The position numbers and the translations under genes are program-made. DNA of 64,000 nucleotides from Schistocephalus solidus (taxonomy: Eukaryota; Platyhelminthes; Cestoda; Diphyllobothriidea; Diphyllobothriidae): contig WEDG01001243.1 of the NCBI GenBank assembly GCA_017591395.1, forward strand, positions 1 to 64,000, given 5' to 3'. The notes under the pieces were generated by a model. That model was not told where the DNA came from. It saw only the letters and a list, made by a program, of their open reading frames with translations, and did no database searches. Positions 21,201 through 32,929 of this stretch are shown one piece after another. Each line of letters opens with the position of its first letter. Within the stretch, counting starts at the first letter, position 1.

Positions 21201-24200
21201 CAGCTTTCGACGATAAACAAACTCAGCCGAAATATGCGCCTCGCATCTGATGATGTCTGCCCAACTCTCACTTATACAAGACTACTGCCTTGGATTTGGC
21301 CGATGGAAGTGTGGGGTTCAGGTAGCTGTGCAATAGCTGTAGTTAGTGCTTTTTAATTACATAAAAAATCAACGGCTAACCTGGAGTAAATTCATTTGAA
21401 TTAAGTTTTATAGGTAGAGACCGAAAGTTGCTACGAATTTTAAACAAAATTTTACCATCCAAAGCGGGATAACCACGTAATATACTGTAAACGTTCAGCA
21501 GACAACCTCTGGTATATAACACGCCTTACTGATGACACAGATACCAACTAAAAGCAGAAACACGTATTGCACTCATATTCTGCCGCTGTATGTCAACCGC
21601 AAAGAGTTTGCCCCCCCCCAGTATAAATATTGGTGACACACCTGTCTGGGCTTTTAGCTGCCCAGATAGACTTCCACCAGCTTATCCATATTAACTTTCA
21701 GTCTGCGCCTATAAAGCTTACTTTAGATTCAGTTAATGTAAGTTAGCGCTTAATTATTGAGGAGATTAAGAAGCAACAAGCTAAAAACACAAAGCACGTT
21801 GGGAATGGTTCTCGTATTTACCGCAAAAGAAAACAGAGACTGCTGTTAAGAGCAGAATCTGGCGGATTTGAAGCGACAAAAGTACGTCCAAGTGTGGGTT
21901 GATGACTAAGTGTGTTGATAGGGATTCTGAGTAGTTGGCCTGAGTTGCCCAACTCGTTCTCTACGCACTCTCCACCCTTCAATAGAAGGAAAACGCTTTC
22001 AAAAAGGAGCGGAAGTTCTTCAACCAGCTCAGGTTCCCCGGTTCAAAGAGCTGGAGCAGTGCTCAGAGAGCCTACACACCAATGGGTTATGAGGTCTTTA
22101 AGTAAAACAACACGTAAAAGGACGGACCAAAGTGAGTTCTGAATTTCTGGTTGTGAGCCATGAGAATAGTTCGACATGACAGCGGGTGTCTTGCGCTAGC
22201 TTGTTGCGTAAAAACCGCGTTTCTTCCAGAATCTCCTTCTCGGCATTGCGGCATCGTCCTTCCGTCTGCCTCATGGCAACTTCGGCACACTTCTGAATGT
22301 ACTTCGTCTCCATGGCGGCGCGGACCTTCAGTTCCTGGGGACAGATGAGTCGATTAGACCAGTGGCTGTAGGGATACATTTGAGTGCATATAAACAAGGC
22401 CAGAGGAATCCTACCATGACTATCCAACGTTCAATGAGGATATTTGCAGGGAAGACAAAGCTAAAAGTGTATGCTAGCCACCGCAATGTTACCTCGATGG
22501 AGACAAACCGCTTGTAAGGACTGCGCCTTGAGATAACCGTAATACCGATAGAATACAGTATTCAAAATACGAAAGCGATGCAAAGACCGGTCATTTTCAA
22601 GGGTAGGAATTTGTTTACTAATTAAATACAAACTACTGTTACATCAATATTTAACCGAAATTCTTAAATGAGTTTTATTTTCGAAAAGATCACTTAACTA
22701 GAGCCTTAATAGTAATTTTCTTGCAGCCATATTCGAAGATATTTCAGTCAAGTCAAGATGCCGGCTGGTGAATGGGTATTTTCCGACCACCGGTAAAAAC
22801 AATACTCCGTAAAAATGACTTATTAAGTAGTTTGCAATTTCCTCATTGATTTTCGATGTCTTTATAAACCCGCATATATTTTATAAACCATGCACCAAAA
22901 TTACTTCCCATGGATTCATTGGGTAGCGACTAGCGTCTTAAATATTTTAACTAAAAGGAAGTGTATGTTCCAGTTTTACACACTTTACCGATTGTCGAAT
23001 AATTTTAAAGCCGATTGGCCGTTACAATTTTACTGCGGGTTTCCAGACTACGCGTTACTTACAGTCCGGCAAAAGAAAATCCTACATTTCTCTGCGTTAT
23101 GAGGAAGAAGTCACAAAGCGTTCATAAAATTCTGAGATGGGTGGGGACCATGTTGTACACTTTATAAGCAAGAAACGGACAGGTAAAGTAGATGACGTAA
23201 CTCATGCAAAGTCGTAATCGAATTCTAAGTTGGTAGTTCAGCGTAAATTTGGATTTGTTATTTTGATTGGTTGACCAGATTTGAGATTCAAAACCCTTTT
23301 TCTATAGAATAAGGCATTCTACATCTTGTATATGGACGGGAAACAGGTAGAATGCGGACGAAACCCTATGCTATTTAGTATCATGGAATAAAACGTATTA
23401 ATCTTGTGCGTTGTGCAATAAAAGAACATTAATATAAGCATTAAAGGTGTCAAATAAATTCCTTCTGGAACCGAAAAATCCTGATCTTAAGTAACTGACA
23501 ATCAGGTAAAGGCAAGCATGAGGAATCGCATTGTTTTCAGGAAACAAGGAATACATTCACCTTTATAAAAAAAATTCGCATAGTTACGACACTTTTGTCA
23601 CAAATCACAGTAATAAACTTGTTTAATTGCATTTTGTTTTACCGCACCGCCGTCATCAGCCAGTCATACCCAATCCCAAGTGTGGAACGCCTGGGATTCA
23701 GAAGCCGTTACATGCTGTCACTTTTCCGTGCCATGCCATACCATTACAATATTGTAGCATTTCCCGTCTGACGCTGATTTCGAACGCATACGGAAATCGG
23801 CAGCCCAAGGGCTGCCACTTGAGTCATTGACTAGTATTTTCGATCTTGTCCAGGCCACACTTTGGAAAATTATTAATCCTAGATCAGTGCCTAGAATTAA
23901 GCAAGGTGGATCAAAACTGTCCACAAGCAAACAGGACGACGATTTTATTTCTGAGAACGCACTTCATCGACGGGAACTTTCAAGAACTGTCGATGGCTGA
24001 TATATTAGATTGAAATCAAATTTGGAGAGCGAACGATCTGCCGGTCGACAAAACAGACCGTAAATATAAAAGTGTTCATCGACATCGTAAAGGATATCTT
24101 CGGTTATAATAGCCTTCACCGACGCTGAATGGAAACTGCAATGTTGCAAGATAACGTCCCTTTTCAGCGATCAAAGAAGGTATAATTCTAATTTAGCTCA

Positions 24201-27200
24201 CACCTATATTCTATTTTTTTAGATAGCAGCCAGCATTTCTGCCTGTGGCCTCCGAAGTATTTTATTCCTGCCAACAGTTCTGACCTTAATAACTGGGACA
24301 AGGCAAGGAAACACATGTAAATGGAGTAAAAGTTGGAGTTTTGTGCTCAATGAGGGTATGGGACAAACTACCATTAACAACTTAGTAGTGTCTATGTCCT
24401 CCAAATTTACCGCAGTATTACACGTTTAAGGACAATCAAAAATAATAGTATACTGTATTCTTACTGGTTATCATTATAATGTCCTTATACCATATTTCTT
24501 CCCCTGCTGCCAGTTATATAAGACCTCAACAAGTCATGTTTTCGATTTGCTAGTTTTCGATAAAATAAATTAGTTCTTAGCTAATAAATAATACTTTTTT
24601 TTAACCAAACTATGCCTTCTTTAACGATTGATCGTTTATTTAAGACAGAGAGATGCAGAGTGAACGGGCTCTGCGCTACAAGGGTTTTCGCGAATTTACA
24701 TCAGTTGGGGACCGAACTTAAGGATGATTTATGAATGGCCATTTCACGGTTTTTAAACAATCTCATAATTGGAGCCTTTCCAAAACCGAAAGGTATCTTT
24801 CTTCAAATATGAAATTTGTAGAATACGTAATGTGCTACTAAATGAGTTCGCATCTTCTGACACTTCTCTTGTAGCTGGCGGGCGGCAAAGATCATATCGG
24901 CTGTTCCGCGGTGTCGGCGGAAGCCACATTGGCTTTCCAGGAGCAGGTTCTGCTCTAGGTGACCGTTCAGACGATTTAGAAGGATACGGGCGAAGATCTT
25001 CCCGGCGATGTTGAGCAACGAGATGCCTCTGTGATTTTCACAGAGTTGCCGGTTCCCCTTCCGTTTGTGGAGATGGACGATGGTCGCGTCTTTGAAATCC
25101 TGACGAACTTTTCTTTGGCGCCACATCTTGACCAGTATAGCAGTGCCCACTATAATATCCCCAGATCTTCTTTGTCACGTCCCAGTTGAATAACACTCTT
25201 ATATGACAATACTACTTTCTATATTACAGTACCATTTTTATAGCATTCTTATTAGCTCAAACTCGTCGCATATGCCTCACTCACGAGAATCTCGTCACCA
25301 ACAATATCATGTACTCATGCTACTCGTAATATGCGAGTACACATTTATGTTTACTCTTTTCGATGAGCCAACAGCTGCTTATTTTCCGCACGCTATTATG
25401 TTAACCAACTTTTTTACATTTTCATGATGTACCAGAGGCTTTTTAGCCATACTGTAACCAAGAGGGAGTTCAAAGGCGTTTGCCTATCTTTCCCTTAATA
25501 AACTTGACTTGACTTGATCTCCTGGAAGAGTGTTGTGAGATCTGCCATCAGTCGGGGCCCACCAAGCTTGTAGACTTCCAGTGGGATTGCGTCGGATCCC
25601 GGTGCTTTATCGCTGGAAATCTGCTGCACGGCCCGGATGGTTTCTGGTAGGGAAGGCGGCAGATCCAGGTCATTGTTCGTGTCCACTTGAGGGAGCCGGT
25701 CAATGGCAGCATCGGAGATGGCTAATGAGCAATTAAGGACACTTATGAAGTGCTCGGCCAAGCGCTTCAGTATTTGTGATTTCTCTGTCAGCAGTGTTGT
25801 GCCGTCAGAGCTGAGCAGTGGCGCGGTCCCCTTGATAAATGGGCCGTAGATAGCCTTGATGCATTTGAAGAAGTTTTTCATTTCATTGCGGTCCGCATAC
25901 CCCTGGATTTCCTCAGCCATTCGGATCATCCAGGCATCCTGCATCTCCCGCAGCCAATGTTGTACAAGGCACTGGCATCTGAAGGAGGCTGCTTTGACGG
26001 CGTCAGTCCAAAGGTCCATGTAGGATTTGTTTAGTCTATTCTTCTCCACGAGTAAGTTGCTGATGTCGGCGTCATTGTCATCAAACCAGTCCTGGTGTTG
26101 ACGGCGTGAGCGTCTGAGGGCTTCGAGGGCGGTGGACTGGATGAAATTTCGCAGTTGTCACCCTCGTATCTCCACGGTAGCATTATCATCTGGAGCATGC
26201 AGGTCCTCCAGTTTCTCGGTTATTTGGTTGCTGAAATCATAACAGTGAGCAGGCAAATTTAACAAAAGCGTATTTAACTAAGCTGGCGGCCTTTTGCCTT
26301 GGGGCCTTCGTCGGGGTTGCAGTCGGAGCCTCATCTGGGAGATGACGAGGCGGTGATCTGTTCAACCATCGGCATTGTGGATCGCCTTGCTTACCAGCAC
26401 GTCCTGTTGATCTCGCCTCCGGACGAGAACATAGTCCAGCAGATGCCAGCGCCGCGACCGATGGTGCATCCACGTGGCCTACTCCAGCGTCGGAAGGTGG
26501 AAGAAGGTGATGGGCAGCAGGAGACGGTGTTCTGCACACGTTTGCAGAAGAAGAAGGCCATGATCATTACAGCTATCGAGACCGTGGGGACCCAGCACTC
26601 CTTGCCAGGCAGCGTGGTCTGTCCGAACGTGGGCGTTGAAGTCACCAAGGACAATTAACTTGTCCTCTTTTGGCACAGGCGCCAGCAGGGCGTGCAGGTC
26701 CTCGTAGAATTTTTCCTTCGCCTCATCAGAGCTCGTCATTGGGGGAGCGTAGGCGCTGATGATGGTGGCGAACTTATCTCCCCGAAGAGGCAGGCGGAGG
26801 CTCATCAGGCGATCATTGATACCCTGCGGCAGACAGGGAAGACGTCCAACGGTGTCTTTCCGGATGGCAAAGGCAACACCAGCGTCGCGTCGCTCTGCCT
26901 TTGGCCGGCCGCTCCAGAAGAAGGTGTAGCCGGCCCCCACCTCCTCCAGCTGACCCTGCTCAGAGAATCGGGTCTCGCTGAGAGCAGCAATGTCCATCTT
27001 GTAGCGCGCCAGTTCCCGAGCGACTAGCGCCGTCCTCCGTTCCGGCCGGTTGCTCCTAGGATTGTCTAAAAGGGAACGAACATTCCAGGCTGCTAGTGTG
27101 AGTGGACTCACCCGAGTAGCCTGGAGGGTATGGCGAGGGGGATTAGACGGGGGGTATTGTTGTTTGTTTGAGTTTAACGACCGTGTATTTTGCGATCTGC

Positions 27201-29627
27201 GAGCCGCGGCTGGCTGCAGAAGACGTGATAACCAGCATTTGTTTAGGGCAACTTCTCTAGCCCCCTTCCTCCATGAGGCGGCAAGCAGCGCTGTCCCTAA
27301 ATTGGGCTGCTCTGACATCCAATATGGCTGCCGAACTCCACTATGGGTCACGGTTTTGTTTTAGTGGGAGAACGACCCAAGTTAGCCTGGGCCGCCTACG
27401 GGGTTGCTGTCTTCCCCACCGTAGGAATTCTTGAGAGGGGGGAGGTGGGAAGTTTGGGAGTCAGACATACCGGGTGTGGAGGCACACACAACACCGGAGA
27501 CCCTTCCCTGGTTTAGCCCACTGGTCGTGACGTTTGCCCAGGGTGTGACCGCTGGTAAGAACCCCAATTAGAGGAGCCACAGGTGAAAGTTGTGTACCAG
27601 TTAAAGGCAGCCACAGGAACATTCACTACATGTACGAGACTAATGGAGCGACAAAATGTTATTTGTGTGGTGCTATCCCTAACAAGTACCCCTACACCCG
27701 TGCTAACAGATAGAGAGGCTACCGCAACTGACACAAGAATCCAATTTAACTGTTACGTTTATGGTCATCGTTAATTAAATCATGATAAGAAGAGCAGTTG
27801 CGTGTGGAACCAAAGTGAAGGAGCTGTGAGCTTTCCAGCATGGCATTTCTGAATGATTTGTACCTACCGGGGTTATTAATTGAAACAGATTCCAGTGCAT
27901 TGGTGGCTTGCATTTGCACTGTATTTTTAACCTTCTGCATATGATAATGGTAAAATGTGGTCCATAGTAGTGTTTGAATAAAATATTATGATATCCTGAG
28001 ACCATCACTTACTTCTCACATTGTGCATAATTTCTGCTCCAGGGTAGTACATGGTTCTTTTAATTTTTTTCTGAGCTTCCCAAAACGAGGTGTGTATTTT
28101 TTATACGCACTGGATGGGGACTCCATAACCAAATCTCGCTAGAAAAGTGTACCCAAAAATATATAATAGTAACAGTCCACCTTTTCGAGTTGTGGAATAA
28201 ATCACGCAGACCATAAGATTGGCAAAAGGCAGAAGATTTGATGAACCGGTACGTGTGAAAAGACCCAAATCATTCGATTTGTTTGCTTCGAAAAGGCTAA
28301 AATACTGACTTTATTCACAAGATTATCGAAATCGAGACGAGGCTTATGAACAAACCTTGTGCCAAATAAAAAATACCGCAGTTAAGCTGTATAAGGAAAA
28401 ATCAGTAGATAAATGCCAGGTAAAACAAAAATATCAGTGTATAACATACTGAAATTATAGTTATACCGATGATTTTACAAAAGTATCGTTATTCATACAC
28501 TTAACTCAGGAAGAGCAAATAACATTAAGTACAGGGTTATGCATTTGATTTTTTATAGTTCTATAGAAAAAATTTGCAAAAATAACATGAACAAGGCAGT
28601 TTTCACTGGTAATATGAACCAAATAAAAGATTGTTTTCCAAAAGAAATGAAAAAGCTGGAAATTATTGAAAATAAATTTACCTGAAATTGGTCTTGCAGG
28701 TGGGCGATAATTTCATTGCGTTGTTTTAAGGTTTCTTCTGTTTCTTCGTGCATTTGTTTTAACTTTGCTTTTAGTGTGGATATATTTTCAAGTAGCTCAT
28801 GCTCTCTAGAGATAAGTATAAGAGACATTAATTACGTTATGTAACAATGAACCGTTTGTGCAAATTTGGTAATCGTACAGGAACTAGAGAGATATAGACA
28901 CGCTTTTTGTTGTAAGAATTTTGCGAAATATAAAAAAGTTCGTAAGAGAAATTGCATTGAAAAACTAAATTAGATATGGTGAAGTCGTTCCATAGCATTT
29001 TCCATTTTTAAAGAAATTATGCAATTTTCAATTCAATCCATAAAATCAAAAAGAAAAGCTGCAGCCGCAAGCTTTTTGAAACAGTTAACCTGCCTGGAGA
29101 CAATGCCGGCCAGCTTGGCTAACTTCCTTGCTGAGTCGGCCACATACTTTTCAATGTGTGTGACCGTTCCATCTGTTTTCATTTCTTCACTGGCAAGTCT
29201 AAAAAGATCAGCATGTTGTGCACTTATGCAAATATATCAAAAGATAAGAAATTGCAGTACCTGATTTCCTTGACTTTGCGCTCGTAAAGGTAAGTTTCTA
29301 ACCCATCCTCCAGGGTAGTCCAATTGGTAACTATGTTTTCTTGTTGTGTTTTGACAGATGGAACGTACTTTGATTCTACAAAAACAGATGGCTAACCAGG
29401 CCAAAAGAGATACTTTTTAAAGAGCCACATTTTTGCAGTACTCGCTGAAAGTGCTGGTTAAGGTCAGTTGGTTCGGCCAAATAATTTCTTAGCACACTGT
29501 TTTTGCTTTCTTGCAAGGCAGTATTGGTTAACGTTGGTCTTGTAAACAGATTGAGCAAATCAAACTCCGTTGCAACATCATAAAAGATCGCACTCAGGGC
29601 AATAGCATCAGCTCCATAGAGGGTCAT
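17361..29627 (-). CDS. IQCG: Dynein regulatory complex subunit 9 (DRC9 / IQCG), 8 exons
   Basis: Exons (transcription order) 29627-29414, 29375-29261, 29198-29090, 28801-28682, 22334-22128, 20968-20849, 18972-18871 and 17462-17361 join to 1089 nt: 362 residues plus stop. All introns are GT-AG and every phase fits. The product belongs to the nexin-dynein regulatory complex of motile axonemes (sperm tail, flame-cell and larval cilia). Landmarks: [19 protein letters not shown] (human ISAVLEDTTDQLSILNYI), [20 protein letters not shown], the long coiled coil through [24 protein letters not shown] and [12 protein letters not shown], then [20 protein letters not shown]. The final exon holds the IQ-like IQNWWRTMI and a Lys-rich tail. 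The ATG at 29625-29627 lies just after a possible 5'-UTR acceptor (CCCCATAG). Intron sizes are 38, 62, 288, 6347, 1159, 1876 and 1408 nt. Human IQCG is about 80 residues longer, mainly at the N-terminus. Confidence 0.93.
17576..18305. repeat. (ACT)n trinucleotide microsatellite in DRC9 intron 7
   Basis: About 730 bp of CTA/ACT triplets with interruptions (CTT, ATA, GCT, CGA variants). Two internal portions resemble each other (about 17630-17860 and 18125-18300, each with GACTTCCACTACGACTACTAAT then long pure runs), so the array itself seems partly duplicated. The low-complexity poly-Thr, poly-Leu and poly-Val open frames here are artefacts. It lies within the last DRC9 intron, so the transcript carries (AGT)n. 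Confidence 0.95.
19690..20170. repeat. SINE1 (tRNA-like) copies in inverted arrangement
   Basis: Minus-oriented copy about 19935-19690: 5' block (GCTCACCGATCTGCTTAAGGAACATG in plus sense) and a tRNA-like part with degraded B box (GGTTTGAATC on minus) and A box (CATTGGTAGGGCG on minus). Plus-oriented pieces follow: the 3' tail (GGGTATGACTGGCTGATGACGGCTAATAAGCC, about 19990-20060) and another 5' block (about 20090-20170). It lies in DRC9 intron 6. The same family is at 23.6, 32.9, 45.5-45.9, 55.2 and 61.1 kb. Confidence 0.65.
20300..20712 (+). repeat. Foldback repeat family T, diverged partial copy
   Basis: Same order of blocks as 360-890: CATATTCCTCACT-TAT---AA-C-GA-GCGCTTGAA, a GGTTGGATGG-like middle, then TACAAGTCACTGTCCCTG and GGACAT-ATCGA near 20645-20705. 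It lies in DRC9 intron 6, just upstream of exon 6 in plus coordinates. The open frame 20386-20643 is repeat translation. Confidence 0.55.
22700..23115. repeat. AT-rich repeat block inside DRC9 intron 4
   Basis: Shares TTTTCGATGTCTTTATAAACC and neighbouring AT-rich text with the repeat at 15.5-16.1 kb. The open frame 22890-23102 shows no protein family. I could not define the ends. Confidence 0.35.
23636..23850 (-). repeat. SINE1 3' part
   Basis: The plus strand reads GCCGTCATCAGCCAGTCATACCCAATCCCAAGTGTGGAACGCCTGGGATTC, the reverse complement of the SINE1 tail and B-box region. The tRNA-like head is eroded. It lies in DRC9 intron 4. Confidence 0.6.
24838..26049 (-). pseudogene. RTE-like linker and RT N-terminus, split by an insertion
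   Basis: Frame 26049-25517 carries the linker helix region ([39 protein letters not shown]) and RT entry ([27 protein letters not shown]). The reading resumes across the insertion at 25128 with [41 protein letters not shown] and [20 protein letters not shown], and stops matching after MRTHL at about 24840. The two halves meet exactly at TTLFQE | MWRQ once 25129-25516 is ignored. Confidence 0.8.
25129..25516 (+). mobile_element. LINE family B, copy 3: short 5'-truncated insertion with ATCT duplication
   Basis: 388 bp ending in GAGGGAGTTCAAAGGCGTTTGCCTATCTTTCCCTTAATAAA and then CTTGA repeats, the family B 3' terminus. It sits in the RTE-like element in opposite orientation. ATCT occurs at both edges (25125-25128 and 25517-25520), and removing one copy plus the insert restores the RTE frame. 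The open frame 25203-25427 is 3' UTR. Confidence 0.85.
26237..27351 (-). pseudogene. RTE-like endonuclease domain
   Basis: Frame 27351-26479 reads [87 protein letters not shown] and [18 protein letters not shown], the ordered APE motifs of RTE-type elements. A stop near 26480 follows HLPTLE. The domain end ([11 protein letters not shown] and TDHRLVIS near 26440-26340) lies in the same general reading after small breaks. The residues upstream of LTLAAW are poorly conserved leader. Confidence 0.8.
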
Positions 29628-30540
29628 TCCACACGATCCGCCTATGGGGTTGAACAGAAGAGATTGTAGAATGGACACTAGGAACATATGGTAAACTGGT
29701 GAAATGGAAATAGAGCACAACAAAGCATTGGTTTAATTCTCTCAGAAGCAAACAGATTAAGTGAATTACCATGTTTAAATGAGCGCCTATTTTGACTAGC
29801 CTAAACGTGAAGGAAGACGACCACCATATAGGTGTTTGTTCTTAAAAGCCTACTTCATGTCGTACGAAATTCTGTTGTGCAAATCTGCACGTTAACGCAT
29901 TGGCCGACCACGTGCCAGAATTTATTTTACTTTTCCTTTGCTATTTTGAAGTTGATGCAGCTAAATTAATCGGTATATAATATTTTATACCAAAAGAAGA
30001 GCTGATGATCGCATTTTTAAGAACTAAATTCTTGCGAGAGCTATCCACGAATAAGCTTTAAAAGAAATTGGTCCCTTTTTAAATCACCTTTCTTGCATTA
30101 TGCTGAGACGAAAAAAGTAATTATTTAAAGAAACACGATAAAGGGTCTCTGATTTTGCTGTGTACCATTATATACAACGGTAGATCGTGGTAAATCATGA
30201 TTTAATAGGATTCAGCAAATTACATATAAAAGAGGAGAAATAAAAGAAATTATTGTACGTAGCCCATTAGCCGGTACAACAATAGAAATTAGTTTAAATA
30301 CTGAAAAATTTTAAAGTCAACTAAGTAAACTTAAGTAAACTTAAGAAATTTGTTATATTACAAAGACAATTATTTTATTTTTTTAGCTGTCAACGCACTT
30401 GCACACACTGTATTTAAAAAACGTCTTTTATGGAATCCAAGGTCGTTGCTACGGCGGCACCTGAAAAAGAAAAAAATAAGTTATCCAGAGATAAAGACAT
30501 GATTAGTTCGGAATTTATGCGCTCGTAAATATCGTTTGGC
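29628..30540. other. Upstream region of DRC9; no gene seen
   Basis: AT-rich. CCCCATAG at about 29641-29648 on the minus strand may be the acceptor of a 5'-UTR intron or a spliced-leader site. No TATA box or second gene could be supported. Confidence 0.4.
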
Positions 30541-31950
30541 TTTATTTTAGATCATGTTCACCATGTCCTTCTTCTCCTGAAACTCTCCTCTTTTAGTTTA
30601 TGTGGTAAATTTCAGAACTTGATATCTTCTTATCTGAGCTCTCACACACAACATTGTAGGATCTCCAATGTTACTTTAAACCCCGCACGTGTCAATAATA
30701 GAACCGGTTTTTCGGAATGGTAGGCCCTTTATGTATGCCGACGATTTAAAAAGTTGCCTATCGATACAAGCCAGGAGATCGCAACAACATGCTCGATCTA
30801 TTAAAAAATGATCTTGAGGTTTTTGCCCAATGGTGCTGCACATGGCACCTTTCCCGTTCTTGGCACAAATGCTCAGTTATGGTTGTTGGCGACGACCATC
30901 AGCCTCAACTAAGCATAGATAGCCATGACCTAAATGTGACTGGCGTTGTTAAGGATCTGGGCATATCATATTCCAACGGTCTTAATCTTTCAGAGCATTG
31001 CGTCCTGATTGTCTCCAAAGCACACAGAACTACTGGGTTTATGCTCCGAAATTTTAAAACTATTGATATTAAACTTTAACTTTATTAAATGTGCGTCAGG
31101 CCTGGTCTGGAGTACTGCTCGTTTCTTTTTAGCCTTTTGCGTTCCAGTGAACGGAATAAAATAGAATCGGTCCAGCAATTCTTTAACGAAAAGAATATTA
31201 TCGTCGGAACACCGTAATGTGACGTATAAAGAACGCTGTGGGCTTATAAACATGGATACCATATGTTTCACAGGGTACAGAAGGGACTCTTTTTACTGTT
31301 TAAGCTGTTGAATAATCGTATATTTATTCCACTTACCACTGTGAGGCAGCTTGACCATCCTCCGCGCAGCAGTCATCGCAATGTCTTTGTATATCTTCCA
31401 TTAGCTCGCAAAGTTAAGGATTTTCGATTCTTTTTCGGTAAACTCCATATTCATATGGAATAAACTACCCCAGAATATAAAAATCCTGCGAAGTTATTCT
31501 TTGTTTAAGAGAAATATTACTAATTTTTGCATTCAGAACAGCTTCCAAGAATTCTGGGCGCTGACACGGTAGAATCTGTTTTCCAGTTCGACGGAGTGCG
31601 CGGCATCTGAACCCGATCCCAGATGTTACCCTTGAGGGCTATGACACCGTATCTGCAGCCTGCACCCGTTGACTTCTTCGGCAGAGAACGGGCAACCGTC
31701 ACGGATGCTCTCTTGCCTAGGGGAGAATCCCGGTTCCTAAAAAAGACAGAGAGACTGCAAACAAAGTGAACTTGTGTCAGCCGTTCCCTGATCTGAACTA
31801 CTATCATTCCACAGGCAGCATTTTTTTCCTGAATAACATAAAGATACGAAAAACACTAATCATGATATATATTCAGGTGTTTTTTTCACTGCCAGCCTGA
31901 TCCCTGCTGAATATTTTGTCTGATAATGCCTGTAAACCGGCATTAAATTA
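30541..31950 (+). mobile_element. LINE family A, copy 2
   Basis: Plus-strand fragment: FDHVHHVLLLLKLSSF near 30550-30600, a deletion that removes the RT motif B region, MYADDLK at 30731-30751, the thumb region, then the 3' UTR to the TAATGCC...GGCATTA hairpin at 31924-31945 and an AT-rich tail. It lacks the PLE seen in copy 1: CTTAAACAAAGAATAA (reverse of 31487-31502) is uninterrupted. The minus-strand open frame 31807-31520 is antisense to the UTR. Confidence 0.8.
30719..31463 (+). pseudogene. LINE A copy 2 reverse transcriptase, catalytic motif and thumb
   Basis: YADD (codons at 30734-30745) is followed by NDLEVFAQWCCTWHLS, KCSVMVVGDDHQ, GVVKDLGISYSNGLNLSEHC and KAHRTTGFMLRNF to a stop at 31078-31080. 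After frame damage come RVQKGLFLL and VRQLDHPPRSSHRNVFV at 31263-31463. The catalytic motif is present here but deleted in copy 1. Frame breaks make it a pseudogene. Confidence 0.75.
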
Positions 31951-32379
31951 AATTGTTAATATTTTAATGATTTCTTCATCTTGTCTGCTTGTGAAGCATT
32001 ACAAATCTATCAACGTAGCATGCTGACGCTATAAGACATATGCACCCCGTTTTGTTCTTTGGAGTAAGTGATAGTCCTCACAGCCAGTCGCATATTGAGC
32101 AATTATATTTGCTGCAAGTAGTATTGACAAGGCTAACGGAGACTGGGAGGGCCGTTGTCGACGAGACATCCCCATCTTTGGATAACCTGGAATACGAACC
32201 CGGACGCCTTCGTCATTTCGCTTTGAGCTTAACGCTATGCCATTGAACCAGATGCCCACGGCTTTGTGGGGTTTTGAATCGTATATTGCTGGAAACAAAA
32301 TGCACCGATCCTTTGAGAATTAAGAAGGAAGGTGATATAATTATCTGCATGAGAGTTCGACCGTCCATTCCAACGAGGT

Positions 32380-32500
32380 CCATCGTTCGCCACAGAGCAA
32401 GGTGGCGCAGCGACGGTGACTTACGTGTGAATTAGATTAAAGTGATAATAGAATTGCTCTGAGTATACCGCACTCTATCCTGCCCCTCAACTGGGCCCGG
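32380..32500. repeat. Foldback family T, arm fragment
   Basis: GCAAGGTGGCGCAGCGACGGTGACTTACGTGTGAATTAGA and ATACCGCACTCTATCCTGCCC follow the order of the left arm at 51465-51555 (GCAGGGTGGTGCAGGGACAGTGACTTGCG...). Confidence 0.5.
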
Positions 32501-32929
32501 TGGCATAACCAAGACAAAAAGACCGGAGATTTGAGAGGCCAGAGTTGACTGGCGTGATATTAAGCTGCACTTAGACGTGCCAAGAAGGATGAAACACACA
32601 TCAGTAGCCATAAACAGTCTCGGAGTAGCTCCGACGCACTGTAAAAGTGACTGATACCACAGTAGCACACTATGTGGTTGATTCCATAGGTTGAAGTAGG
32701 CTACATGCGTAATTTTATTCAAATGTATTGAAATCACCCAAAAACAAAATGTTTATCCATTTAATTAATTCGAGTAGACTTTTGCTTAAACGTACAGGTA
32801 CTTCTCCGAAAAAGGGGACTATAACGCGTGATGATCCGTGCTAGAAGTTTAACAGCATAAAACCACCATCTTTTTGTCCCGCAACCGATCGGTGAGTGTC
32901 CAGCGAAAAAGACCAAGGAGCCAACAGTT

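Larger units (their letters stand above)
24838..27570 (-). mobile_element. RTE-like LINE, 3'-deleted, within DRC9 intron 4
   Basis: A GC-rich 5' UTR (about 27570-27355) precedes an APE domain, a linker and the N-terminal part of an RT, all on the minus strand (same sense as DRC9). LINE B copy 3 interrupts it at 25129-25516. Homology stops near 24838, before the catalytic palm motifs, so the RT core and 3' end are missing. The contrast in GC content with the surrounding AT-rich intron is obvious. Confidence 0.8.

Noticed and set aside
29062..29264. Plus-strand frame 29019-29264
   Set aside because: It is the complement of DRC9 exon 3 and flanking introns; the minus-strand exon chain explains the sequence.
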